Below are positions 1 to 7,900 of a stretch of DNA of 12,526 nt, piece by piece. Made by a program: the position numbers and the translations under genes. This DNA comes from Actinomycetota bacterium (GTDB lineage: Bacteria > Actinomycetota > Thermoleophilia > UBA2241), in NCBI GenBank assembly GCA_003132645.1, contig PKYM01000148.1, positions 1-12,526 on the forward strand. The letters are read 5' to 3'. The first letter of the stretch is position 1. Each line of letters opens with the position of its first letter. The notes beneath the pieces were generated by a model, which saw nothing but the letters and a program-made list of their open reading frames with translations, had not been told where the DNA came from and made no database searches.

Positions 1-905
1 ACGCGCGGCACGACGCCGTCGCCGCCCCTGAGAAACAGCGTCACGCCGCCGTCGCCGGTCTCGGCGCGCACGCCCTCGCCGAGCCCGGCGGTCAACACTC
101 CAGCGAGACCGGCCGGGTCGCCGGTCGTCGAGACGTGCACGATCGTGTCGGCTCCGACCGACGCCTTGAGGCCATCCGGCGTGTCGAGCGCCAGGATACG
201 GCCGTGGTCCATGATCGCCACCCGGTCGCAGAGCTGGTCGGCCTCTTCCATGTAGTGAGTCGTGAGCAGCACGGTGAGACCCTCGCCGTGCAGGCCGTGG
301 AGGATCTCCCACAGCGCCAGGCGGCTCTGCGGGTCGAGGCCCGCCGTCGGCTCGTCCAGGAACAGGATGTGGGGCCGGTGAGCGATGCTGCGGGCCACCA
401 TGAGACGTTGGGCCATGCCGCCCGACAGCGCGTAGACGTCGGCCTTGGCGCGGTCGGCCAGACGGAACTGCTCGAGCAGCTCGTCGGCGCGGGCGCGTGC
501 CGCGGCCTTGGCCATGCCGAAGTAGCGGCAGTGAAAGAAGAGGTTCTCCCAGACCGTCAGGCTGCGATCGAGCGTGTTGGTCTGGGCCACTACGCCGATC
601 GCCTGCTTGGCCAGAGCCGGTTCGGCCACCACGTCGACGCCGCCCACGCAGGCCTGGCCTGAGGTGGGCACGACGCGCGTCGACAGCATGCCGACGGTGG
701 TCGTCTTGCCGGCGCCGTTGGGACCGAGCAGGCCGAAGATCTCGCCGGCCGCGACCGTCAGGTCGAGCGACTCGACGGCGCGGATGCCGCCGGGGAAGGT
801 CTTCGACAGGCCGAGCGTCATGATGACGTCGTCCAGGTTGCAGCCCGGACCCCGAGCGCCCGTGGTGTCCGTCTGCGCGGGGGCGACCCCGCTCGTGGCG
901 TTCAC
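1..905 (-). CDS. DrrA-like ABC-2 transporter ATP-binding subunit (partial at window start)
   Basis: ATPase of an ABC-2 type exporter, expected to sit on the cytoplasmic face and power a separate permease, probably encoded just beyond the window. About 301 codons are visible, so only the extreme C-terminus is missing if the family's usual 300-330 residues applies. The Walker A motif GPNGAGKTT is at residues 61-69. It is followed by a Q-loop (VVAQTNTLD), an LSGGM signature in place of classical LSGGQ (normal for DrrA-like proteins), Walker B ILFLDEPTAG, and an H-loop TTHYMEEAD. The GTG start at 905 has GAGGAG 10 nt upstream. An in-frame ATG at 821 is an alternative that would remove a poorly conserved 28-residue leader. 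It lies 175 bp downstream of the MBL-fold gene and may have its own promoter. The family exports drugs or lipids; the substrate cannot be told from this. Confidence 0.93.
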   Translation of the reverse strand, partial: MNATSGVAPAQTDTTGARGPGCNLDDVIMTLGLSKTFPGGIRAVESLDLTVAAGEIFGLLGPNGAGKTTTVGMLSTRVVPTSGQACVGGVDVVAEPALAKQAIGVVAQTNTLDRSLTVWENLFFHCRYFGMAKAAARARADELLEQFRLADRAKADVYALSGGMAQRLMVARSIAHRPHILFLDEPTAGLDPQSRLALWEILHGLHGEGLTVLLTTHYMEEADQLCDRVAIMDHGRILALDTPDGLKASVGADTIVHVSTTGDPAGLAGVLTAGLGEGVRAETGDGGVTLFLRGGDGVVPR

Positions 906-950
906 GCTCGCGCGTCTCCTCTCGCTGATCCGTTCTCTCGTGTAATGCTG

Positions 951-969
951 GCTCGGATGATGCCCGAGC
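951..969. other. Short hairpin (6-bp stem, 7-nt loop) upstream of the ABC ATPase start
   Basis: GCTCGG at 951-956 pairs with CCGAGC at 964-969. It lies between the 16-bp palindrome and the ribosome-binding site of the ABC gene. It is too short to call a terminator and has no T-tract. It may be leader structure or chance in GC-rich DNA. Confidence 0.2.
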
Positions 970-981
970 GCCGTTCCCGCC

Positions 982-997
982 CGGCGACCGGTCGCCG
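982..997. promoter_or_regulatory. 16-bp perfect palindrome upstream of the ABC ATPase gene
   Basis: CGGCGACCGGTCGCCG reads identically on both strands. It lies 77 bp upstream of the GTG start of the ABC ATPase gene and 84 bp past the end of the MBL-fold gene. It could be a dimeric-regulator operator, or part of a stem ending the upstream transcript, since flanking CCCGC and GCGGG extend the pairing across a small bulge. No T-run follows. The function is inferred only from symmetry and position. Confidence 0.3.
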
Positions 998-1080
998 CGG
1001 GCTCGCTTCCACGAATGTCGCCATCCCGCGCGTTCGCAAAACCTGGCCGGGCGCGGCGCCACGGGCGGGCGCCGTGCGGT

Positions 1081-1698
1081 CTACGTCGCGGTGAGCAACC
1101 GTCGCAGGGCAGCCTTGGGATCGCCGAGCAGCGGCGCGCCGTGGTCGAAACAGATGACCGTGAACGACAGGTCGAGGAGCCGCTCGACGCTGCGCCGGGT
1201 CTCGGCGGGGTCTTCGTGGTAGGCGGGCGGCACGAAGGCCAGCTCGCCGGCGCCGTCGTGCGAGACGAGGTCGGAGCAGAACAGGACGCCCGGGTCGGCC
1301 GTGCGCAGGAACGAATAGTGCGGCCATTCCGGCCCCGGCGTGCGCAGCGCCACGAGCCCGCCCGGCAGCGTGTCGCCCTCGTCGTAGCGGCGATCGGGCT
1401 CTTCGTCGGCGGCGGCGGCGTCGCTGGGCAGCCAGACCTCGGCGCCGAACTCGCGCCGGTAGCGCCAGGCCGAGCGCTGGTGGCAGCGCGCGGTCAGCAC
1501 GATGGTGGTCGGGCGCGGCAGAGCCGCGAGTGCGTCGACCGCAAGCCGCACTGGGTCGACAAGGACGCACTGGTCGCCCGAGACCATGGCATGCGAGCTC
1601 GAGATGGCGCCGCCGATGGCGCTGTTGTGGATGTGCCAGTGATACAGGCCGTCGAGCACCTCTTCGGCCTCTCCGGCGATCTCACGCGGCTCGGTCAT
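1081..1698 (-). CDS. MBL-fold hydrolase-like protein with degenerate metal-binding motif
   Basis: 205-residue protein of the metallo-beta-lactamase fold, predicted cytoplasmic with no signal peptide. The fold is indicated by the N-terminal strand pattern ending in VLVDP (residues 46-50), the block after IVLT (66-69), TPG at 121-123, FCSDLV at 140-145 and FDHGAP at 184-189. The usual HxHxDH metal signature is replaced by ARCHQR (70-75), leaving H73, and the His that normally follows TPG is Pro. D143 and H186 remain. It is therefore either a non-canonical mono-metal enzyme or a catalytically altered member. The ATG start has AAGGAGG 4 nt upstream. It begins 27 bp after the end of the peptidase-like gene, so the two are probably cotranscribed. 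The substrate is unknown. Confidence 0.85.
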   Translation of the reverse strand: MTEPREIAGEAEEVLDGLYHWHIHNSAIGGAISSSHAMVSGDQCVLVDPVRLAVDALAALPRPTTIVLTARCHQRSAWRYRREFGAEVWLPSDAAAADEEPDRRYDEGDTLPGGLVALRTPGPEWPHYSFLRTADPGVLFCSDLVSHDGAGELAFVPPAYHEDPAETRRSVERLLDLSFTVICFDHGAPLLGDPKAALRRLLTAT

Positions 1699-1725
1699 CG
1701 TTCCTCCTTGCTGGCTGTTACTGCT

Positions 1726-2505
1726 TTAGCGACGCGCCACGAGCTCGAGGTCGCCGGTCAGGGTGGCCACGTCGATGCCGGGCGGGTCGTGGCGCAGCCA
1801 AGCCGGCGAGAGCATCGCGTAGAGCTCGTCGCAGTAGGCCGCGTGAAACGCCCACGATGCCTTCACCGTGGTGCCCCAGGTGACGACCGTCAGGCCCTCC
1901 GCATCGTATGCCGCATAGACCACGCAGTGGCCGTTGGACGGCTGGGGCTTGGTCTGCGGGCTGCCGTCTGGGGTGACGGTCCAGGGCGGCAGCGACCCGG
2001 CCGCGTGCGGCAGCACGGCGTCGGGCAGCTCGACGCCGACATAGAGGCAGCCAAAGAGGTCGATCGCCAGACGGACGTTGTCGGCAGATGAGGGATCGAC
2101 CTCGACGAAGGCCTTGATCGTCTGGCGGTCGATGCCGCTCTTGCGCCAGAACTTGAGGGCGTCCAGCAGACTCGTGCCGCGGTCGGTCGGGTTGCCGCCC
2201 GGCCCGTCGTCGCGCGGGTCGTAACCGGTGATCGCGGAGTAGGCGCGCAGCACCATGAGCGTCGTGATCGGGAGGCGGCGATGTTCGGCGTTGGCGACCC
2301 ACAGCATGTCGGCGTGGGCTTGCCCGGCGAGCACGCAGTCGCCCACCGTGTCGTTGCCGAGCATGCCCCAGTCATCGACGGCCGCGGCGTAGTCGACGGC
2401 GGCGGGAGGCACCGGCGCCGCCGGCGTCAGATAGGTGGCCAGCATGAGCGTGCGCGGGTCGTCTGCCTTGGGGAGCTTGCCCAGCTTGTAGACCGAGTCT
2501 GGCAT
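1726..2505 (-). CDS. Putative papain-fold cysteine peptidase-like protein, uncharacterised
   Basis: 259 residues, with no signal peptide or membrane segment. I do not recognise a named family. The layout suggests a papain/C39-like fold. A cysteine follows a Gly-Asn-Asp turn at the start of a helix (GNDTVGDCVLAG, C57). A His lies late at the head of a strand (NGHCVVYAAY, H193). A following strand ends TVVTWG (207-211), where such folds place an Asn/Asp or Trp. The linker between them is Pro/Gly-rich. The ATG start has AAAGGA about 8 nt upstream. It lies 74 bp after the 521-residue gene and 27 bp before the MBL-fold gene on the same strand. The catalytic assignment is inference; the protein could instead be an inactive relative or an amidase or transglutaminase of the same fold. 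Confidence 0.8.
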   Translation of the reverse strand: MPDSVYKLGKLPKADDPRTLMLATYLTPAAPVPPAAVDYAAAVDDWGMLGNDTVGDCVLAGQAHADMLWVANAEHRRLPITTLMVLRAYSAITGYDPRDDGPGGNPTDRGTSLLDALKFWRKSGIDRQTIKAFVEVDPSSADNVRLAIDLFGCLYVGVELPDAVLPHAAGSLPPWTVTPDGSPQTKPQPSNGHCVVYAAYDAEGLTVVTWGTTVKASWAFHAAYCDELYAMLSPAWLRHDPPGIDVATLTGDLELVARR

Positions 2506-2579
2506 GGCGTACGTCCTTTGCGGTGGGTGGCTAGCCGGTCCTGGTGCGTCCGCGAGTCAACCAGCGGCGCGCCGTCCGG

Positions 2580-4145
2580 TCAAGGGTCGAGCGACGCGCC
2601 GTCCGACGAGCCGTTCGACGACCCGTCGGCAGGCGGCGCGGCGATCCCCAGCTCGGCCTCGAGTCCGAGTAGCGTCTTGCGCTGCGTAAGCAGGGCGACC
2701 TGGCGCTCGAGAGAGGCAAGCTCCGCGTACGACCCGGCGGTCGCCAGCAGGCCCGCCTGAGCGATCTCCTGGCGCTTGAGCTGCAGCTCTTTGGTGAGCA
2801 CCGAGATCTGCTGGTCGAGCCCGGCGCTGCGCAGCGCGGCGACCCGCCCGACGATCCTTCGCGAGCGCTCCAGCCCGAGCCCCGCGGCGTTCGCCAGGGA
2901 GCCCGCGGCGTCGGCTGCGGCGGCCGCCTCGGAGGTGGCCGTCATGCGCAGCGACTCGAGCGCGCTGCTGCTGGAGAAGCCAAGCTTTATGGAACGCTTG
3001 CCGAACAGACGTTTGGCGATCGTCACGGTGGCGTAGCCGCAGCGGCCGTCCATCACGAGCGCGGCGCTCGACGACCGCTTGACGAACCGCCCGGCGACAT
3101 CGAGGCCGTAGGTGGTGAGCCGGACGCGCCGCGGCAGGCGCACGAGGATCTCGTTCTCGTCGAGTGCCGGACGTTCGGTCGGCCCGCGGCCAAGCGCGGC
3201 CGGCGCAGCGCCGGCGTCGTCTTCGACCACCACGAGCACGCCGAGCGCGTCGAAAGCGGCCTGCACGGCGGCCAGGGCGGCGAGGTTGGCGACATCGCCG
3301 GCGCCCGACGATTGCAGCCGGCCATCGACGATCTCGGGCCGCGGGCGAGCGGCGGCGAGCGTGTCGAGCTCGAGCAGGAACTCGTAGTCCTCGAGCCGCG
3401 TGGCGATGGTGGTGGCTCGCCAGGCGCGAAAGTGCTGGTCGAGCGCGGCGATCTCGGCGCGCGCCGTGGCCAGCGCACCCTCCAGCGCGCGGACAGCGCC
3501 GAGAGACTCGCCGCGCGTCTTGTCATCGGCGGCGGCCGGCACCCGTCGCAGAGCCTCGGCCAAGCCGCGGACGAGCTCGGCCACGAGATCGGTACAGGTG
3601 TCGAGTGCCTCGCTCTCTGCGGCATGAGCCGCCCGGTACGCCGCGGCCACCGCCCGCACGGCGAGCGCCTCCCGGTCGTCGCCGTTTGCCTCGTCGCCGG
3701 TTGCTTGAGCGCCGGTGGCCTCAGCGCCGGCAGCAGCCGGCGCGTCGAGCGCCGCGACGCGGCCGCGCGATAGCCTGTGCGCCGTCGCCGGCACGGCGCC
3801 GGCGCAGGCGAGCGCCATGGCGGGGCTGCCCAGCACCAGGCCCGCGATCGAGGCACCGGCGCTCACGGCGCCGACGGCGACCGCACCGGCGCGTCCCGTG
3901 AGCTCGACCGAGCTCGTGACGAGACGCCCGTCGTCGGTCCACTCGAAGGCCACGCCGGTGTCGACCAGGAGGCCTTCGGCGATGCGCAGCCGCAGAGGCT
4001 CGCGCTCGCCGACGACGTCGAGGGTGACGGTGGCGGCGGCCGACGTATCGTCGCGGCCCAGGACGGCGTCGTGCACGAAGGTGCGGGTGCCGGCGATGCG
4101 GACGCACGATTCAGGCAGGCAAAACGGCAGCTCCAGGTCGCTCAT
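2580..4145 (-). CDS. Uncharacterised 521-residue protein with hydrophobic segment and C-terminal coiled coil
   Basis: No family recognised. Residues 1-85 look like a beta-rich domain ending in TDDGRLVTSSVELTG. Residues 86-122 are an almost uncharged Gly/Ala/Val stretch that could cross or dip into a membrane. Residues 134-157 form a low-complexity Ala/Gly/Thr linker containing near-repeats of EATGAQATGDEANGD. Residues 158-290 and the region around 400-510 are helix-rich, and the C-terminal part (about 440-505) has heptad-like spacing of Leu/Ile/Val. The tail is a Ser/Asp/Gly-rich disordered end. A beta-like stretch with many Arg/Lys sits near 335-395. The ATG start has AAGGAG 6 nt upstream, and an odd-centred palindrome lies 28-42 bp upstream. 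It heads the likely three-gene set with the peptidase-like and MBL-fold genes. Membrane association and oligomerisation are inferred. Confidence 0.87.
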   Translation of the reverse strand: MSDLELPFCLPESCVRIAGTRTFVHDAVLGRDDTSAAATVTLDVVGEREPLRLRIAEGLLVDTGVAFEWTDDGRLVTSSVELTGRAGAVAVGAVSAGASIAGLVLGSPAMALACAGAVPATAHRLSRGRVAALDAPAAAGAEATGAQATGDEANGDDREALAVRAVAAAYRAAHAAESEALDTCTDLVAELVRGLAEALRRVPAAADDKTRGESLGAVRALEGALATARAEIAALDQHFRAWRATTIATRLEDYEFLLELDTLAAARPRPEIVDGRLQSSGAGDVANLAALAAVQAAFDALGVLVVVEDDAGAAPAALGRGPTERPALDENEILVRLPRRVRLTTYGLDVAGRFVKRSSSAALVMDGRCGYATVTIAKRLFGKRSIKLGFSSSSALESLRMTATSEAAAAADAAGSLANAAGLGLERSRRIVGRVAALRSAGLDQQISVLTKELQLKRQEIAQAGLLATAGSYAELASLERQVALLTQRKTLLGLEAELGIAAPPADGSSNGSSDGASLDP

Positions 4146-4172
4146 GCGGCGCTCCTTGGGAAGACGGCGTGT

Positions 4173-4187
4173 CGCCGATTATCGGCG
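4173..4187. promoter_or_regulatory. 15-nt palindrome upstream of the 521-residue gene
   Basis: CGCCGAT and ATCGGCG form a perfect inverted repeat around one central T. It is centred 35 bp upstream of the minus-strand ATG at 4145 and downstream of the thioredoxin stop at 4271. It is well placed for an operator overlapping a promoter or leader. As RNA it would form a 5-bp stem with a 5-nt loop. The regulatory role is inferred from position only. Confidence 0.3.
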
Positions 4188-4270
4188 GCGTGTCTCCAGG
4201 AGGCAAGTACGACCTGCATCGTGGCGACCCTGGCGCGCCCGTCGCGACTTTGCGAGCGCCGCCCCACGGC

Positions 4271-4756
4271 CTACAGGGCCTTCTGCAGGGCGGCCTGGAA
4301 CTGGTCTTTCGTCGAGGCTCCGACCAGCCGCGCCTTTTCGACGCCGCTGCTGTCGAGGAACACGGTGGTCGGCACGCCCCTGACCCCCCAGGAGCCGAGG
4401 ATGGCGCCGCCCGGGTCGGCGATCACCGGATAGCCCAAGGCATACTTGCTCATGAAGGCATCGGCGTCAGCGGGCCGGTCGTTGGCGACGCCCACGAAGA
4501 CGACGTCGGCGTGGGCGTGGGCGAAGGCCGACAGGTCGGGCGCCTCCATGTTGCAGGGCCCGCACCACGAACCGAAGAAGCTGATGACCACCGGCTTGCC
4601 GCGCTCGGCAGCGAGGGTGAAGGTCGCGCCCCCAGTGGTGGTGGCGCTGAAGCTCCTGGGCGTCGACGCCTTGTCACGCGCAGTCGAATACCCCCAGGCC
4701 GCGATGATGACCACCGCGGCTACAGCGATGATCGTCACAAGCCGTCTGTTGCCCAC
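4271..4756 (-). CDS. Membrane-anchored TlpA/ResA-like thioredoxin-fold protein
   Basis: Thiol-disulfide oxidoreductase of the TlpA/ResA/peroxiredoxin-like class, facing the extracytoplasmic side. From the chosen GTG at 4756 the protein is 161 residues. It has a short basic tail, one hydrophobic anchor (about residues 5-23), then a thioredoxin fold with active site WCGPC (Cys 65 and 68) preceded by VVISFFGS. GVPTTVF follows, with the conserved cis-proline at residue 129. A GTG at 4837 would add 27 residues, but no good SD precedes it and it buries the anchor. The start at 4756 has GAGG 6 nt upstream and gives a normal signal anchor. It likely reduces or maintains exported Cys proteins or apocytochromes. 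It lies 125 bp upstream of the 521-residue gene on the same strand and is divergent from the subtilase. Confidence 0.9.
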   Translation of the reverse strand: MGNRRLVTIIAVAAVVIIAAWGYSTARDKASTPRSFSATTTGGATFTLAAERGKPVVISFFGSWCGPCNMEAPDLSAFAHAHADVVFVGVANDRPADADAFMSKYALGYPVIADPGGAILGSWGVRGVPTTVFLDSSGVEKARLVGASTKDQFQAALQKAL

Positions 4757-4905
4757 CGTCGACCTCACCCGTTCGCTGCTCACGCACGTCTCTGCCACGT
4801 ACGTATCGGCAAGCCTCGTGAGCCGCTTTATCGACACGACCCACCGGCACCCGGTCGGCGACCGGGGCCGCTGCGAACCCGCCCAAGCCTAGCCGATATG
4901 AACCC

Positions 4906-4935
4906 TTGCGGCCGCGGCGTCCCGTCCCATATAAC
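4906..4935 (+). promoter_or_regulatory. Predicted sigma-70-type promoter for the subtilase gene
   Basis: A TTGCGG box at 4906-4911 and a TATAAC box at 4930-4935 are separated by 18 nt. The -10 box matches the consensus at five of six positions and stands out in GC-rich surroundings. Transcription would start near 4942, giving a leader of about 58 nt ahead of the ATG at 5000. Confidence 0.42.
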
Positions 4936-4945
4936 TGAAGGCGCA

Positions 4946-4964
4946 GCGCCGGATCGACCGGCGC
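4946..4964 (+). other. Hairpin in the predicted 5' leader of the subtilase mRNA
   Basis: GCGCCGG (4946-4952) and CCGGCGC (4958-4964) form a perfect 7-bp stem with loop ATCGA. It would lie within the first 25 nt of the predicted transcript and 35 nt before the ATG. It could be a 5' stabilising structure, or an operator because the arms also form an inverted repeat in DNA. No riboswitch class fits. Confidence 0.3.
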
Positions 4965-4999
4965 CACGCACCTGCGACTCGAGGGCGTAAGGGGGGGTC

Positions 5000-7900
5000 A
5001 TGAGGCATCGCATCCTGGCGACCGTGGTGGCACTGGTGGGACTGGCGCTGATCGCGTCGCTGACCGGCGGCGTCGTGCGAGCGCGAGCGGCCGGGTCCGC
5101 CGACAAGCCGACGATGAAGGTGATCGTCGTCCTGAAGGCCAAGGCCGGCGCCGCCGAAGTGGTCGGCAAACTCACGCGCGACCACGCCGCGGACGTCTAC
5201 TCTTACCGCTACTTCTCCGCCGTGGCCGCCACGGTCTCGCAGGCCACGCTCAAGGCTCTCCTCAAGGACGGCAACGTGCTCGACGTCGTCTCCGACCACA
5301 AGCTACCCGCTCCCCGAGTTCCGGCCATCGGCAAGAGCACGGTCAAGGGCGCGCTCGGCGCCAGCGCCGCAACGGCTACCCCGCTCGAGTCCGAGGCGCT
5401 GCAGCTCACCCACGCGCAGGACGCCTGGCAGATCAAGGTCAAAGGCCGGCCGGTCATGGGCCAGGGAATCCGCGTCGGCATGCTCGACACGGGTACCGAC
5501 CCGACCCACCCCGACCTCGCCGGCGCCATCGTGAGCTACCGTGACTTCACCGGCGACGGCCTGCTGGACTCTGACGGTCACGGCACGGCGACATCGAGCT
5601 GCGTGGCAGCCCAGGGCCTGCCGGTCTACAACCCTTCGACGGGGACCACCACGCGAGTCGAGGGCATGGCTCCCAAGGCCAAGGTCCTCATGGCCAAGGT
5701 GATCGACGTCGGCGGCGGTTGGGACTCCAACGTCATGCGCGGCATCGAGTGGCTGATCGCCCAGAAGGTCGACATCATCTCCTGCAGTCTCGGCGCGACC
5801 TACGTCCCGCCCGACGGCAGCGACCCGTCGGCGCTCGCCTTCCAGGCGGCCATCGACGCCGGCATCACCGTCGTCAACTCCGAGGGCAACGAGGGACCCG
5901 GCCAGGGCACCGAGGGATCGTCCCCTGACCTCAAGAACGTGCTCGCGGTGGGCGCCACGACCGGATACCGGCTCTTCTCGCAGATCGGCTATCTCGCTGG
6001 CGGCAACTCCTACAAGGGTGACCAGGTCATCACCTGGACGAGTCGCGGTCCCAACTCGCTCGGCGACTTCAGGCCCGACATCATGGGCTTCGGCGCCTGG
6101 GGCTGGGCTCTGGCCCCCAGCGGCGCCGGCGACGTCTACGGCGACGTCGGCGTGCAGGTCTTCGGCGGCACGAGCATGGCCTGCCCCGTGGTGGCCGGCG
6201 ACCTCGCGCTGGCCGAGTCGGCCTGGAAGATGGCTCATCCGGGCCGCCGCCTGCCGGCTCCGTCATACTGGAAGAACCTGCTGGCCAGCACGGCGACCGA
6301 TCTCGGCTACCCCGCGCTCGACCAGAGCAGCGGCCTCGTCAATGCCGCCGCCGCCGTGCACGAGGTGCTCAGGCAGGGCACGTCCTTCATGGCCTCGGTC
6401 GCCGCCGACCCCAGGAACGCCTCGAGCTGGTCGGCCAAGGTCGCCGGCGGCAGTCACGCATCGACGACCATCACGGTGAAGAACACCGGCGACAAACGCG
6501 AACGCGTGACGCTGAGCGCCGCGACCTTCGCCACGATCAAGACGCTCACCTACCAGCCCATCACCCTCACCGACCCCGACTACACCGACTTCGAGAACTT
6601 CACGGTGCCCGCGGGCACCGACTTCGTTCAGGCCAGAGTGACCTGGCCGTCCGGGCCGGACGTCTCGCTGCAGACCGCTGTCTACGACTCCAACGGGAAC
6701 TTCATCTCTTACGGCGAGACCGGCGGCGGCTACGGCCACCTGTCGTTCGACCAGATCTCGCTGCGCGGCCCGGCCGGACAGCGTCCGGTGGTGGCCAAGG
6801 GAGAGCCGTGGCAGATCGTCATCTACCCGCGCGGCGGCATGGAGCCGACCAGCCCGCAGGTGGTGCACGTCAAGATCACGTTCCAGCACAGGGTCCGCGC
6901 CACGTCGGTCACGCTCTCGCGCCGTAGCGTCACGATCGGTCCCGGCGCGTCGGCGAAGGTCAAGGCCACCGTGACGGCGCCCAAGGCCGCCGGAACGTCG
7001 TTCGACGGCATCACGGTGAGTAACGGGCAGGCGACGACGACCATCCCTGTCGCCGTCCGCGTGCCGGTCAAACTCACCGCTGGTCACGGGACCTTCAACG
7101 GTACGATCACGGGCTCGACCGTCGAGTACTCGGGCGGGGAGTTCTACTTCTACGACGTCCAGGTGCCCAAGGGCACACGCTCGATCACCGCCGCCCTCAG
7201 CTGGTCACACAGCGGCAACCTGGTCGACCTCTTTCTGATCGACCCGAACGGTGACGTGCGCGATGCAAAGGGTGGCGACCTCGTCTGGTATCCAGATTAC
7301 TCGTCGTTCACCGTGCCCGACGCGGCCCTCACACACACCGCCGAGCAGGTCATCTGGAACGCGCCGCAGCCCGGCAAGTGGCAGGTCCTGGTGTGGGCGG
7401 CCGGGTTCAGCGGCAACTCGTTCTCCGAGCCGTACAGCGGCTCGGTCACGCTCGACACGCGCGTCGTCGCACCGGCCAGCTGGTCGGCCAGCGCGGCGCC
7501 CGGCGGGCAGGTCAGCGCCGATTTCACGATCACCAATGCCGGCGCCACCGCCCTTGCTGCTTACGCCGAAAGCCAGGCCACAAGCGGCGGCACGGCGCTC
7601 TACGACGACGTTCAGCTTCTGCCGGCGACCGGCACGATGACGCCGACCACCGACGGCATCTCGCCCATCCTGACCTTCACCCTGCCGCAGAACGTCGCTC
7701 TGGTGACCGCTCGGGCGACCTGGACCGGCCCCGATACGCTCGTCGATATGGGTCTCTACGATCCAAGTCAGACCGACAAGGCCGAAAGCCTCGCCGCGAC
7801 GACCCTCGGCAACGCGGTCTTCGTGGCCGACCCCATGGCCGGCCTGTGGACCCTCATCCTCGGGTACGGCAATCCGGCGCTGCCGGCCGCCACGAGCGAC

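Noticed and set aside
1015..2091. 358-residue plus-strand open frame
   Set aside because: It overlaps two better-supported minus-strand genes with SD sites and recognisable folds. Its product is low-complexity, rich in Arg/Gly/Val, with no motif.
4757..4837. 27-residue N-terminal extension of the thioredoxin from the GTG at 4837
   Set aside because: It has no good SD and places a polar leader before the anchor. The GTG at 4756 has GAGG at the right distance.
5303..6238. 311-residue minus-strand open frame inside the subtilase gene
   Set aside because: It is antisense to the catalytic domain, which has a complete triad. The product has biased composition from GC-rich antisense codons and no family signature.
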